A stretch of 64,000 nucleotides of DNA from Cyclobacteriaceae bacterium. GTDB lineage: Bacteria; Bacteroidota; Bacteroidia; Cytophagales; Cyclobacteriaceae. Of this stretch, positions 36,610-45,971 are shown in pieces (position 1 is the first letter of the stretch; each line of letters starts with the position of its first letter). The position numbers were made by a program, and so were the translations under genes. A model generated the notes under the pieces. That model searched no databases. It was not told the origin of the DNA and saw nothing but the letters and a program-made list of their open reading frames with translations. The stretch covers positions 62,001-126,000 of the forward strand of contig JAEUUJ010000018.1 of the NCBI GenBank assembly GCA_016786495.1, read 5' to 3'.

Positions 36610-38006
36610 GAATCGGTACGGGGTTGACCGCTATCCGGGTTTTGGTTCCGGTTCGGATTATTTGGGTTGCCTTGATTCCGGTTTTTATTCGGATTCTGAT
36701 TTCGCTGTTGATTCTGGTTGTTGGGCTTGTTTTTGTTTTGCCCCTGCTGATTCTGATTCTTGTTCTGGTTTTGGCCGGACCCCTGTCCGCGATTCTGATT
36801 TTGCCCTTGACCTTGCGGACGATTCGCGTTTTGATTTTGTCCCTGACTGCGATTCGGGTTTTGATTTTGTGCCGAACCCGTTTGTCCCTGATTGTCGCGA
36901 TTTCCTTTCTTCTTCTTTTTCTTCTTCTTCGACTTGTCGCGGAACTTCTGATCCATCCGTTCGAGGTCGCTGTTAAGTTTTTGTACCGGAATTTTTTCCG
37001 CCAGTACATCGTCCTGCAGCGTGGCCGGTTTTTTACCCGCCCGGTTCATCTCCAGGATGTGATTCACCCGGTCAACATTAAGCGGATACCAGGTATTCTC
37101 TTCGTTAAAACCGAACCACATGATCTTGCGGAAAATGTCAGTCTTCTGAAGCTTGGCTTCACCGGCTTCGGTCAACAACGGAGTTTCAATTTTCGGAATG
37201 TCCTGCAATGCCTCCATGTAGGTTTCCAACTCGTAATTCAAGCAGCATTTCAATCGGCCACACTGTCCGGACAGTTTGCTCGGATTGAGCGACAGGTTCT
37301 GATAACGCGCTGCACTGGTCGCCACGTTTTTGAAATCGCTGAGCCAGGTTGAACAACATAGTTCACGTCCGCAAACGCCTATCCCACCCAGGCGACCTGC
37401 CTCCTGCCGCAGGCTGATCTGACGCATTTCCACGCGAATGCGGAACTCCGTGGCGAGTCTTTTAATCAATTCGCGAAAATCGACCCGATCATCCGCAGAA
37501 TAAAAAAATGTCGCTTTGGTATTGTCAGCCTGGTATTCAATGTCCGATAACTTCATCGGCAACTTGGTCTCGCGCAAAATCTCGCGTGTGCGATACAGGG
37601 TTGGCAACTCACGCTTCTTCACCTCCTCGTATTTCTCAAGGTCTTTCTGGTGTGCAATGCGGTAGATTTTTTTGATCTCGGAGTCGTTGACAACTTTTTT
37701 CTTCTGCATCTGCAAACGAACCAGCTCACCCTGAAGCGACACATGGCCGAGGTGATGGCCGTTGGGAACTTCCACCACTACAGCATCGCCTGTGGTAAGG
37801 TTAAGCCGTTCGGCATTGCGGAAAAATTCTTTCCGGCCGTTCTTAAACCGAACCTCAACGATTTCGAAAGCAGAGGAGGAGGGCATCTCCATGTTCGACA
37901 GCCAGTCGAACACATTCATTTTATTACAGCCACCTGTCTGACAGGCGCCATTGTTTTTACAGCCGGCAACCTTGCCGCCTTTTGATGTTCCGCACGAGCA
38001 ACTCAT
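36606..38006 (-). CDS. PSP1-domain protein (RicT/YaaT-like) with cysteine-rich head and N/Q-rich tail
   Basis: A 466-residue cytoplasmic protein. Residues 3-27 hold five cysteines (MSCSCGTSKGG..., GACQTGGC). The PSP1 domain spans about residues 45-330, with GGIGVCGRELCCSTWL and LKCCLNYELE giving further conserved cysteines, as in RicT, a subunit of an iron-sulfur complex affecting RNA processing in Bacillus. The last 107 residues begin with a lysine run and continue as an asparagine/glutamine/arginine-rich tail, probably disordered and able to bind RNA. It overlaps gldH by four bases. Confidence 0.88.
   Translation of the reverse strand: MSCSCGTSKGGKVAGCKNNGACQTGGCNKMNVFDWLSNMEMPSSSAFEIVEVRFKNGRKEFFRNAERLNLTTGDAVVVEVPNGHHLGHVSLQGELVRLQMQKKKVVNDSEIKKIYRIAHQKDLEKYEEVKKRELPTLYRTREILRETKLPMKLSDIEYQADNTKATFFYSADDRVDFRELIKRLATEFRIRVEMRQISLRQEAGRLGGIGVCGRELCCSTWLSDFKNVATSAARYQNLSLNPSKLSGQCGRLKCCLNYELETYMEALQDIPKIETPLLTEAGEAKLQKTDIFRKIMWFGFNEENTWYPLNVDRVNHILEMNRAGKKPATLQDDVLAEKIPVQKLNSDLERMDQKFRDKSKKKKKKKKGNRDNQGQTGSAQNQNPNRSQGQNQNANRPQGQGQNQNRGQGSGQNQNKNQNQQGQNKNKPNNQNQQRNQNPNKNRNQGNPNNPNRNQNPDSGQPRTDS
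36609..36929 (-). repeat. Low-complexity coding repeat (N/Q/R/G-rich tail)
   Basis: Degenerate short repeats of the type NQNxN and QGQ encode the tail of the PSP1 protein. The skewed composition opens long frames on the opposite strand that are not genes. Confidence 0.8.
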
Positions 38007-38071
38007 TTTCCGCTAAATTTTAATGAACGAAAGGTGAGCTGAAGTGCCAAATATAGATGATGTACGTGTTT

Positions 38072-39361
38072 TCATTTGGTTTGGAGGGCCAGCAGATCCA
38101 GCCCAATATCTTTCCTGAAATATAGTCCATCCCATGCAAGGATAGAAGCGCCCCGATAGGCTTTTTCACGTGCGGTTGCCAAATCCGTACCCAGGGCCAT
38201 CATGGAGATTACACGACCCCCATCGGTAACGATTTGGTTTTGATTCTTTTTTGTGCCGGCATGAAACGCCACCGCATCGGTCACGCGCTCCAGTCCCGTA
38301 ATCGGTTTGCCTTTTTCGTAGTCGCCCGGGTATCCGCCCGAAACCATCGACAGGGTGACGGCATATTCCGGATGGGTTTCGATTGAAAAATTTTTCAGCG
38401 CTCCGGTGGCTGCAGCGTTCAGCAACGACACGAAGTCGGTTTTTATTCTCGGCAGCACAACCTGTGTTTCCGGGTCGCCCATTCGGGCATTGTATTCGAT
38501 CACATACGGTTCTCCGCCCACATTCATCAGGCCGATGAAGATAAAGCCTTTGTAGGGGATACCTTCTTTGGCCAGACCGTTAATGGTAGGTTTAATAACG
38601 TTGTCCTCAACCTTCTTGAGGAACACCGAATCGGCAAACACCACGGGCGATACAGCCCCCATGCCGCCCGTGTTCGGACCGGTGTCGTTATCACCAATGC
38701 GTTTATAGTCTTTTGCCTCCGGAAGAACCACATAATCCTTTCCATCGGTCAGCACAAAAACAGAAACTTCAATTCCGTTGAGAAATTCTTCGATCAGAAC
38801 TTTCGCACTTGCATCACCAAATTTCTTATCAACCAGCATTTCTTTGATTACTGCTTTCGCTTCTGCCTTGTCGTCTGTGATGATTACTCCTTTGCCTGCC
38901 GCAAGCCCGTCAGCTTTCAGCACGATGGGCGGAGTACACGAATCGATGTAGGTGAATGATTCGTTAACCGTTTCCGGGAAAAATGTTTTGGCTTTCGCAG
39001 TAGGTACGTTGTTTCGCACCATGAATTGCTTCGAAAAATCTTTGCTGCCTTCCAGCTGTGCCCCGGTTTTACCCGGGCCCACCAAGGCTATGGTTTTCAG
39101 TTTTGCATCGCCTTCGAAATAGTCACGAATACCCTTTACCAGCGGCACCTCCGGCCCCACAACCACCAGCTCAATCGCATTATCCAGACAGAACTGCCCC
39201 AGTTTTGCAAAGTCGTCTACAGCGATTGCTACATTCTCAGCCACCGTACCCGTACCCGCATTACCGGGCGCAACAAAAAGCTTATCGCACTGCTTGCTTT
39301 GCTTGATTTTCCACGCGAACGCATGTTCGCGGCCGCCATTTCCAATGATCAGGATATTCAT
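38072..39361 (-). CDS. purD: Phosphoribosylamine-glycine ligase
   Basis: A 429-residue ATP-grasp enzyme that joins glycine to phosphoribosylamine in the second step of purine synthesis. The ATG at 39361 gives the family N-terminus MNILIIGNGGREHA; an upstream in-frame ATG adds three residues. LKADGLAAGKGVII near residue 140, and GPNTGGMGAVSP near 215 and VIEYNARMGDPETQ near 290, are the diagnostic motifs. The length is normal and the protein is cytoplasmic. It stands alone between recQ and the PSP1 gene, not in a pur operon. Confidence 0.97.
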   Translation of the reverse strand: MNILIIGNGGREHAFAWKIKQSKQCDKLFVAPGNAGTGTVAENVAIAVDDFAKLGQFCLDNAIELVVVGPEVPLVKGIRDYFEGDAKLKTIALVGPGKTGAQLEGSKDFSKQFMVRNNVPTAKAKTFFPETVNESFTYIDSCTPPIVLKADGLAAGKGVIITDDKAEAKAVIKEMLVDKKFGDASAKVLIEEFLNGIEVSVFVLTDGKDYVVLPEAKDYKRIGDNDTGPNTGGMGAVSPVVFADSVFLKKVEDNVIKPTINGLAKEGIPYKGFIFIGLMNVGGEPYVIEYNARMGDPETQVVLPRIKTDFVSLLNAAATGALKNFSIETHPEYAVTLSMVSGGYPGDYEKGKPITGLERVTDAVAFHAGTKKNQNQIVTDGGRVISMMALGTDLATAREKAYRGASILAWDGLYFRKDIGLDLLALQTK

Positions 39362-39384
39362 AAGGGGCAAAGATAACGGTAAAT

Positions 39385-39415
39385 AAAAAAGTCACCCTGA
39401 AACTTCAGGATGACT
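39385..39415 (-). terminator. Rho-independent terminator of recQ
   Basis: On the minus strand the arms at 39405-39415 and 39390-39400 form an 11-base-pair stem with one mismatch and a four-base loop (39401-39404). A TTTTTT tract follows. It separates recQ from purD. Confidence 0.85.
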
Positions 39416-39467
39416 TTCTGATTTTTAAAAACGTTAAGGGCTCTGGCTGCTATCCCGCAGGTCAATA

Positions 39468-41660
39468 TTAATGTGCGTGCTCGCTCATAAACTGCACCCG
39501 GATCAGCCGGATGTCTTCCTCTGAATAATCCGAAAGGCTCTCATCATTTAATGCAGCCTCAAGGCTGTCGGTATCGGCATTCATAAAATAATCATGAATG
39601 TCGTCCTGCTTGCTCTTGTCGAGAATGTCGTCCAGATAATACGTCAGGTTAAGCTTCGTTCCGGAGTAACTGATGTTTTCTATTTCAGTCAGCAATTCGT
39701 TGAACGTGAGGCCGGCAGTCTGCGCAATTTCTTCGAGATCAATTTTCTTATCAATCTGCTGAATGATCAGGATTTTGGTCTTCGATTTATTAACCGAAGT
39801 TTTTACAACAATTTCCGAAGCCGTTTCAATGTCGTTGTCGTCAACGTACTTCTTAATCAGCTCCAGGAACTCTTTCCCGAACTTATTCACTTTACCCATG
39901 CCCACACCGTTAACCTGTGCGAGGTCTTCTTTGGTGGTTGGGAAAGTAGTGGCCATTTCTTCCAATGACGGATCCTGGAAGATTACGTATGGAGGCAAAT
40001 CTTTTTGCTTGGCAACCTTCTTGCGAAGGTCTTTCAGCATTTCGAAAAGCTTATCGTCATACGCTTTGGTGTTGGCCGGAGCGCGTTCAGTGGATACTTC
40101 TTCGTTCTCCACATCGGTTGTGAAGTCGTGATCACGCGCCATTTCAAGGGGGTGCGGCTTTTTGAGGAACGCTTCACCGCGGGCCGTCATTTTAAGCACT
40201 CCGATATTCTCAATATCTTTTTCCAGCAACTGGAAGATCAGGGTCTGGCGGATAATTGATTTCCAGAAATCAGCGTCCTGCTCTTTTCCCTTCCCATAGA
40301 TGGGCAGACTGAAGTGACCGTAACTTTTTACGTATTCGTCTTCTACACCCCGCAACACGTGTACCAGGTGGCCCAGTCCGAAGCGTTCGTTAGTTTGCTT
40401 CACCGCCTGCAATACCATGGCCGCGTACTCCATGCCGTCAAAACGCTCGCGCGGATGCACGCAGTTGTCGCACATGCCGCAATTGTCTTGCTTATACTCT
40501 TCGCCAAAGTAGTGCAACAGTTGCTTTCTGCGGCACACGGGTGACTCGGCATAGAATTCCATTTCCTGCAACAGGATGCGGGCGTTCTCGCGTTCCTGCA
40601 CAGATTTATCTTTGTTGAATTTTTCGAGCTTGTTCAGGTCGTTATGACTGTAGAACATGAGGCAATGGCCTTCGAGTCCGTCACGGCCGGAACGTCCGGT
40701 TTCTTGGTAGTATCCTTCCAGTGATTTGGGAACATCGTAGTGAACAACAAACCGAACATCCGGCTTATCGATGCCCATGCCGAAGGCGATGGTGGCTACG
40801 ATAATGTCTACTTCCTCGTTCAGGAAATTGTCCTGGTTGCGTTCACGCACTTCAGGATCGAGGCCGGCATGATACGGAGCTGCTTTAAATCCGTTTACCT
40901 GTAACAGTTGTGCAATTTCTTCTACTTTCTTCCGGCTCAGGCAGTATACGATTCCCGACTTGCCTTTGTGATGACGAACGAAGTGAATGAGTTGTTTCTT
41001 CGTTTCTTTTTTAGGGCGAACCTCGTAGTATAGATTCTTACGGTTAAACGATGACATGAATACATCAGCGTCTTCCATTTGCAGGTTCTTCTGGATATCG
41101 AGCTGCACCTTCGGGGTTGCGGTAGCGGTTAATGCTACAATCGGCAGGTTTCCGAATTGCTGAATGATGGACTTTATCCTCCGGTATTCCGGGCGGAAAT
41201 CGTGACCCCATTCGGAAATACAGTGAGCTTCATCAATGGCAACAAATGATACGTTTACTTTTTTTAAGAACTCGATGTTTTCTTCTTTGTTCATCGATTC
41301 AGGCGCTACATACAACAACTTAACGATGTTGTTCATGCAGTCCTTTTTTAATCGTGTGATTTCTCCCTTCGAAAGTGTTGAGTTTAAAAAGCGGGCGTTA
41401 ACGCCATATGCATTTAACTGATCGACCTGATTTTTCATCAATGCGATCAACGGCGAGATAACAATTGCCAGGCCTTCGTTCATCAATGCAGGAAGCTGGT
41501 AACAGAGCGATTTACCTGCACCCGTAGGCATGATCACGAATGTATTTTTGCGATCCAGTACGTTACGGATTACCGTTTCCTGATTTCCGCGAAACTGGCT
41601 GTAGCCGAAAACTTCTTTCAGCTTTACTTTCAACGCATCTTTCTCTTCAACCAACATCAT
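39468..41660 (-). CDS. recQ: ATP-dependent DNA helicase RecQ
   Basis: A 730-residue 3'-5' DNA helicase. Walker A is MPTGAGKSLCYQLPA near residue 44. The DEAH box lies in IDEAHCISEWGHDFRP near 145. The helicase C domain has QETGRSGRDGLEGH near 325. The zinc-binding RQC cysteines are in CRRKQLL and CGMCDNC near 380-400. An HRDC domain is at about 545-620 (NGVGMGKVNKFGKEF). A C-terminal helix-turn-helix extension of about 90 residues follows. It repairs stalled forks and recombination intermediates. It diverges from kdsD. Confidence 0.96.
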   Translation of the reverse strand: MMLVEEKDALKVKLKEVFGYSQFRGNQETVIRNVLDRKNTFVIMPTGAGKSLCYQLPALMNEGLAIVISPLIALMKNQVDQLNAYGVNARFLNSTLSKGEITRLKKDCMNNIVKLLYVAPESMNKEENIEFLKKVNVSFVAIDEAHCISEWGHDFRPEYRRIKSIIQQFGNLPIVALTATATPKVQLDIQKNLQMEDADVFMSSFNRKNLYYEVRPKKETKKQLIHFVRHHKGKSGIVYCLSRKKVEEIAQLLQVNGFKAAPYHAGLDPEVRERNQDNFLNEEVDIIVATIAFGMGIDKPDVRFVVHYDVPKSLEGYYQETGRSGRDGLEGHCLMFYSHNDLNKLEKFNKDKSVQERENARILLQEMEFYAESPVCRRKQLLHYFGEEYKQDNCGMCDNCVHPRERFDGMEYAAMVLQAVKQTNERFGLGHLVHVLRGVEDEYVKSYGHFSLPIYGKGKEQDADFWKSIIRQTLIFQLLEKDIENIGVLKMTARGEAFLKKPHPLEMARDHDFTTDVENEEVSTERAPANTKAYDDKLFEMLKDLRKKVAKQKDLPPYVIFQDPSLEEMATTFPTTKEDLAQVNGVGMGKVNKFGKEFLELIKKYVDDNDIETASEIVVKTSVNKSKTKILIIQQIDKKIDLEEIAQTAGLTFNELLTEIENISYSGTKLNLTYYLDDILDKSKQDDIHDYFMNADTDSLEAALNDESLSDYSEEDIRLIRVQFMSEHAH

Positions 41661-41693
41661 AATCTTTCCTAACAGTAGTAAGTATCAAATCTT

Positions 41694-41701
41694 TATCTTT
41701 G
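41694..41701 (+). promoter_or_regulatory. Candidate -7 promoter element of kdsD
   Basis: TATCTTTG matches TAnnTTTG exactly and lies 31 bases before the TTG start of kdsD, in the gap shared with recQ. Confidence 0.5.
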
Positions 41702-41732
41702 CAGACTAGAAAAGTCTAATTCTCTAAGAACA

Positions 41733-42701
41733 TTGAATATAACAAAAAATATCAAAAAAATTGCTCAGGATGTGCTAAAAAATGAATCCGAAGCAATTCA
41801 GAAATTAACGCAGTACATCGATGACAGCTTCGAATCGTGCGTGCAGGAAATTTATTCTGCAAAAGGCCGTGTTGTCATTACAGGAATTGGCAAAAGCGCA
41901 ATTATTGCAAATAAAATTGTGGCCACGCTAAATTCTACCGGAACACCTTCGCTATTCATGCATGCAGCAGATGCAATTCATGGCGATTTAGGGATGATTC
42001 AGCAGGATGACATCGTCATCTGTATCTCAAAAAGCGGTAACACTCCTGAGATTAAAGTACTGGTTCCCCTTCTGAAACGCAGAGGTTCAAAACTTGTTGC
42101 ACTTGTCAGCAATGTAAATTCATACCTGGCGCAACAGGCGGACTATGTGCTAAACGCGACAATTGGTGAGGAGGCATGTCCGAATAATCTCGCACCGACT
42201 ACCAGCACAACCGCCCATCTTGCGTTAGGTGATGCGCTGGCCGTGTGTCTGCTTGAGTTACGAAATTTTACCAGCGAAGATTTCGCCAAGTATCATCCCG
42301 GTGGCGCGCTCGGCAAACAACTCTATCTGAAAGTCTCTGATGTTTTTGTTAACAATCAGTTGCCGATCGTTAAGCCCAACGCTCCGCTGAAGGATGTGAT
42401 TCTTGAAATTTCTTCGAAACGACTGGGATGTACTGCGGTAGCAGAAAACGATCGCGTGCTGCTCGGAATTATTACTGATGGCGACCTGAGGCGGATGCTC
42501 CAGAAGGATATTAACATTGGTACCGTTACCGCTGCGGACATCATGACCCGGAACCCGAAAAGTATTGCAAAAGACGAGTTTGCGGTAAAAGCCCTGCATC
42601 TGATGCAGGAAAAAAGCATCACACAATTAGTGGTGATGGAGGGCAATAAAGTGGAAGGTTTTATACATTTACATGACCTTCTGAAAGAAGGCATTGTCTA
42701 G
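41733..42701 (+). CDS. kdsD: D-arabinose 5-phosphate isomerase KdsD/KpsF
   Basis: A 322-residue isomerase that makes arabinose 5-phosphate from ribulose 5-phosphate, the first step to Kdo. A SIS domain covers about residues 35-175 (VVITGIGKSAIIANKIVATL, then ICISKSGNTPE). Two CBS domains follow at about 205-322 (ADIMTRNPKSI). The active-site KYHPGGALGK motif near 190 is intact. The only start that keeps the full N-terminal helix is TTG at 41733. It precedes manC by 17-32 bases, so the two probably form a sugar-precursor operon for surface glycans. Confidence 0.93.
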   Translation: MNITKNIKKIAQDVLKNESEAIQKLTQYIDDSFESCVQEIYSAKGRVVITGIGKSAIIANKIVATLNSTGTPSLFMHAADAIHGDLGMIQQDDIVICISKSGNTPEIKVLVPLLKRRGSKLVALVSNVNSYLAQQADYVLNATIGEEACPNNLAPTTSTTAHLALGDALAVCLLELRNFTSEDFAKYHPGGALGKQLYLKVSDVFVNNQLPIVKPNAPLKDVILEISSKRLGCTAVAENDRVLLGIITDGDLRRMLQKDINIGTVTAADIMTRNPKSIAKDEFAVKALHLMQEKSITQLVVMEGNKVEGFIHLHDLLKEGIV

Positions 42702-42733
42702 GCTTTAATAAGGGGCTGTTGCAGCATTTGCCG

Positions 42734-43819
42734 GTGGAGAAAAACAAAAATTTGTACGTTGTACTCATGGCGGGAGGCGTTGGCGTGAGGTTTTGGCCTT
42801 ACAGCCGCAACTCAATGCCCAAGCAGTTTCTCGATGTATTGGGAACCGGAAAAACACTTCTTCGCTCTACCTACGAACGGTTCCTGTCGATTTGCCTTCC
42901 GGAAAACATTTATGCCGTAACCAATCAGGAGCACGCACATCTTGTGCAACAGCAGATTCCGGAAATGAATCCGGATCAGATATTAGCTGAGCCGATGCGA
43001 AAGAACACGGCACCGTGTATTGCGTATGCGAGTTACCGGATTCACAAGCAAAACAAAGACGCAGTTGTTGTGGTGAGTCCGGCCGACCATTTGATTCTGA
43101 AAGAAGACGAGTTTCAGGAGATTATCTTAAAGGCAGCCGACATTGCCCGAACGCAGGATAAGTTATTGACACTAGGCATTACTCCCACACGGCCGGAGAC
43201 AGGTTACGGGTACATTCAGTTTATTCCGGATAAGAAAGTTGCCAAGAAGGTGAAGACGTTTACCGAGAAGCCGGAGCTTTCGCTCGCAAAAAAGTTTCTC
43301 GAGAGTGGCGACTTCGTATGGAACTCAGGAATTTTTATTTGGGGCGTTGAGGCGATTATCCGGTCACTCGAAGAGCATTTGGTAGAAATGGCCGAGGTGT
43401 TTGAAGAGTGTATTCCTGCGTTAGGTACTCCCGCGGAAGCGGAAGCTATTGGAAATGCATACGCGCAGTGCAAGAGTGTTTCCATTGATTACGGAATCAT
43501 GGAAAAGGCAACGAATGTTTTTGTTTGCCTGGGTAATTTTACGTGGAGTGATTTGGGTTCCTGGAACTCGATTCATGAATTGTCTTCGAAGGACGATCAC
43601 AACAATTCGGTTACCGGAAAAACACTGCTTTACGATACCCGCAATTCTATTATTCGGTCAGATACACCCGGCAAACTCATTGTCGCGCAGGGCTTGAACG
43701 GTTATCTCGTAGCCGAGTTTGGTAACGTGATCATCGTGTGCGAAAAAGACCGCGAAGATCAATTCCGCAAGTTTGTTACCGACCTGAAGGCCATGCAGGG
43801 CGGGGGGGAGTTTTTATAA
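42734..43819 (+). CDS. manC: Mannose-1-phosphate guanylyltransferase
   Basis: A 361-residue enzyme that makes GDP-mannose from mannose 1-phosphate and GTP. The signature LMAGGVGVRFWPYSRNSMPK is at the N-terminus. VVSPADHLI near residue 115 and FTEKPELSLAKKFL near 175 follow. It lacks the C-terminal phosphomannose isomerase half of the longer bifunctional form. I chose GTG at 42734 (MEKNKNLYVV); an in-frame TTG at 42719 would add five residues. It follows kdsD and supplies precursors for the glycan cluster downstream. Confidence 0.92.
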   Translation: MEKNKNLYVVLMAGGVGVRFWPYSRNSMPKQFLDVLGTGKTLLRSTYERFLSICLPENIYAVTNQEHAHLVQQQIPEMNPDQILAEPMRKNTAPCIAYASYRIHKQNKDAVVVVSPADHLILKEDEFQEIILKAADIARTQDKLLTLGITPTRPETGYGYIQFIPDKKVAKKVKTFTEKPELSLAKKFLESGDFVWNSGIFIWGVEAIIRSLEEHLVEMAEVFEECIPALGTPAEAEAIGNAYAQCKSVSIDYGIMEKATNVFVCLGNFTWSDLGSWNSIHELSSKDDHNNSVTGKTLLYDTRNSIIRSDTPGKLIVAQGLNGYLVAEFGNVIIVCEKDREDQFRKFVTDLKAMQGGGEFL

Positions 43820-44028
43820 CATCCAGGAAGTTTCTGCTTTTTTTCGTGGTTCCTTTTCTGATAGCCGCATGTCCGGTGATTGCTATTCTGTTTTTAATGC
43901 GAATGAAAATCATCCGTGAGTTTTTCGCGCTTACGCTGACAGCCACGTTGCTTACGACAGCCTTGGGTTTGCGAGCGTTCAGGCAGAGGCTTTCTGACGC
44001 ACCACTTCATAGATCGCCACCCCGGTAG
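43816..44028 (+). CDS. Possible small two-helix membrane protein with ATA start
   Basis: A frame after manC encodes two strong membrane segments (KFLLFFVVPFLIAACPVIAI and FFALTLTATLLTTALGL) with a basic link between them, a pattern unlikely by chance. The only start that keeps both is ATA at 43816, overlapping the manC stop TAA as ATAA. This is the same geometry as the ATGA overlaps used elsewhere in this window, with one G-to-A change. A GTG at 43846 would keep most of it. The last 50 bases overlap the convergent rlmB gene. It may be a real gene or a dying one. Confidence 0.3.
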   Translation: MTSRKFLLFFVVPFLIAACPVIAILFLMRMKIIREFFALTLTATLLTTALGLRAFRQRLSDAPLHRSPPR

Positions 44029-44722
44029 CCACTGAAACATTCAGCGATTCTATTTTTCCCCTCATAGGAATTCTGACCAGCGCATCGCATTCGCGCAGAA
44101 GCACATCGGAGATGCCGTCTTCTTCAGAACCCATGATGAGCGTCACCGGCTGATCGAATTTTACTTCGTAAATATCTTTTTCTGCTTTTTCCGTGCAGGC
44201 CACCACCATAATTCCGTTTTCGCGGAGAAATTTGATGGTCTTTTTTAAATCCTGCTCGCGACATACCGGCAAATGATTCAGCGCCCCGGCCGAAGTTTTC
44301 ATCGCATCGCTTGTAATCGGAGCATTTCCCTTGTCGCCAATTATGATTCCGGTAACTCCGGCACATTCGGCCGTGCGGGCAATCGCACCGAAATTTCTAA
44401 CATCGGTAATGCGGTCGAGCATAATGAAGAACGGTTCGCGGCCTTCCGAATAAGCAAAGTCAATCAAATCATTTACCTGCGAGTAACTGATGGCCGACAG
44501 CATGCATACCACGCCCTGGTGATTTTTTGTGGTGAGGCGGTTCAGCTTTTCCTGAGGGACGTATGTGATCGGAACGTTGTGGTCCCGGGCAACACCGGTG
44601 AGCTCGCGAATCAGGTCGTTGTTTAACCCGGTTTGTACGAGAATTTTTTCGATTTGCTTGCCGGCGCGGATTGCTTCAATAACCGCGCGCGTGCCATAAA
44701 TCATGTCGGTGTTCGAGATCAT
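43979..44722 (-). CDS. rlmB: 23S rRNA (guanosine-2'-O-)-methyltransferase RlmB
   Basis: A 247-residue SPOUT-class methyltransferase of the TrmH family. The N-terminal substrate-binding domain covers residues 1-75 (MIYGTRAVIEAI). The trefoil-knot catalytic domain carries the three motifs: ITDVRNFGAIARTAE near 105, LIMGSEEDGIS near 195 and IPMRGKIESLNVSVATGVAIYE-type motif 3 (ESLNVSVATG) near 222. It should methylate G2251 (E. coli numbering) in the peptidyl-transferase P loop. It is in line with the upstream GWxTD gene, 30 bases away. Confidence 0.93.
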   Translation of the reverse strand: MISNTDMIYGTRAVIEAIRAGKQIEKILVQTGLNNDLIRELTGVARDHNVPITYVPQEKLNRLTTKNHQGVVCMLSAISYSQVNDLIDFAYSEGREPFFIMLDRITDVRNFGAIARTAECAGVTGIIIGDKGNAPITSDAMKTSAGALNHLPVCREQDLKKTIKFLRENGIMVVACTEKAEKDIYEVKFDQPVTLIMGSEEDGISDVLLRECDALVRIPMRGKIESLNVSVATGVAIYEVVRQKASA

Positions 44723-44751
44723 GGCTGCAAAGCTACGATTAAATGAATGAC

Positions 44752-45927
44752 TTAAAACCGGGCCTTACGCCACAAGTCAATCATCTGGTACCAGTCGTCA
44801 GCGAAACTTTTCTGGCGGATCAGCACAAAATTATCCGGATCGAAAATCGTAGCAGATTTTACAAACTGAAACCGTTCTTTAAAGTTCTCATTTTTATATT
44901 CCCAAACTTCGCGGTCGTCAAACAGATAAACCTCATCCGGCACACCGTAAATAATGTAAATCATTCCGCGGTCGGTTTTCCAGCCTTCTTTATACGAACT
45001 GAAGTACAAATTGGCGGCCTCCACGCGCTTGAAATAATTCCGCATAAAGGTTCGCGCCCGTTCGGTATTTCCGGTGATGCTAAGAATCACCTGATCAAAT
45101 CTCTTTTTGTCGTTACCGGCAAGTTTAATTTTCTCATACTCTTGTTTGGTACACACATAGATGAGCGGACCCGCAAGACTCTCCAGTTTGCCAAGTTTGG
45201 GATAGTCTTCTTCAACCCGAAACGCAATGCCCGCTGTTGATGCCGTGTCCTGCTGTATCAGGTACAAACCTGTATGGGGCAACGAGGCTTCTGTTGCAAC
45301 ATCGATGGAAAAAACGGAATCGGGTTTTATTGTTTTGGCTACGCGCGCCTGAGCTGTTGAAAATGCCGGAGCGCCTGCCGGAAATGCATCTTTGTAATAC
45401 GATACCTGAAGAGGCTTGTCGCTTGTGAACCCATGAAAACTGACCGGGCTTCCCCGCTTGATAAACGATTCTTTAATCATGTCGTTCGTGGACGAAGTTG
45501 CGTACAGCGACTGCGTCTCCGGCAAGGGCTTGTAAAACAGGAACGCCCAGGATTTTTTTCCGTCAACCACGTTCACTTTCGCTACCACGATGGTTTGGTC
45601 GGCATCGGCTGAGAATTGTAGTGATCCTGCTTTCCGCACAGCAGAGCTCTCGAGTTCGGTGGGTGTTCCGGTTTTTGGTATTCCGGTTTTTTCGGCCGGA
45701 GATTTCCGCAGCTCCCAGGTAATTTTGAGGTCGGTATAGAGTCGTGAGGTGTCGTTCAGTTTAAGATCATAAAAAACTGTGTATGTATCCGACTGCTTCA
45801 CGACATCCCAGCTTAGCGTGAAAACTTCGTCTGGATTGTACAGGTACCGGAAGTTCAGATTTCGTAATACCTGGGCCTGCAGTCCGGTGCTGACAAGCAG
45901 GAATAGTAAGGGCAAAAATTTCTTCAT
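44752..45927 (-). CDS. Exported GWxTD domain protein
   Basis: A 391-residue exported protein. The ATG at 45927 gives a clean signal peptide (MKKFLPLLFLLVSTGLQAQ). The C-terminal third holds the defining GWKTDRGMIYIIYGVPDEV motif near residue 300, followed by EVWEYKNENFKERFQF. The N-terminal two thirds are beta-rich. GWxTD proteins are widespread in Bacteroidota and Acidobacteriota, with unknown role, probably in the periplasm or cell surface. It diverges from a methyltransferase gene and precedes rlmB on the same strand. Confidence 0.88.
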   Translation of the reverse strand: MKKFLPLLFLLVSTGLQAQVLRNLNFRYLYNPDEVFTLSWDVVKQSDTYTVFYDLKLNDTSRLYTDLKITWELRKSPAEKTGIPKTGTPTELESSAVRKAGSLQFSADADQTIVVAKVNVVDGKKSWAFLFYKPLPETQSLYATSSTNDMIKESFIKRGSPVSFHGFTSDKPLQVSYYKDAFPAGAPAFSTAQARVAKTIKPDSVFSIDVATEASLPHTGLYLIQQDTASTAGIAFRVEEDYPKLGKLESLAGPLIYVCTKQEYEKIKLAGNDKKRFDQVILSITGNTERARTFMRNYFKRVEAANLYFSSYKEGWKTDRGMIYIIYGVPDEVYLFDDREVWEYKNENFKERFQFVKSATIFDPDNFVLIRQKSFADDWYQMIDLWRKARF

Positions 45928-45971
45928 GGTACTTAAATTAAACCGATTCGGAATATTCCGGAGCATTCGGT

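Noticed and set aside
36624-37352. Long plus-strand frame (242 residues, rich in I, L and V) opposite the PSP1 gene
   Set aside because: It is the mirror of the N/Q/R-rich tail and Cys-rich domain on the minus strand. Low-complexity codons read in antisense give hydrophobic runs. It has no start context and overlaps a well-supported gene fully.
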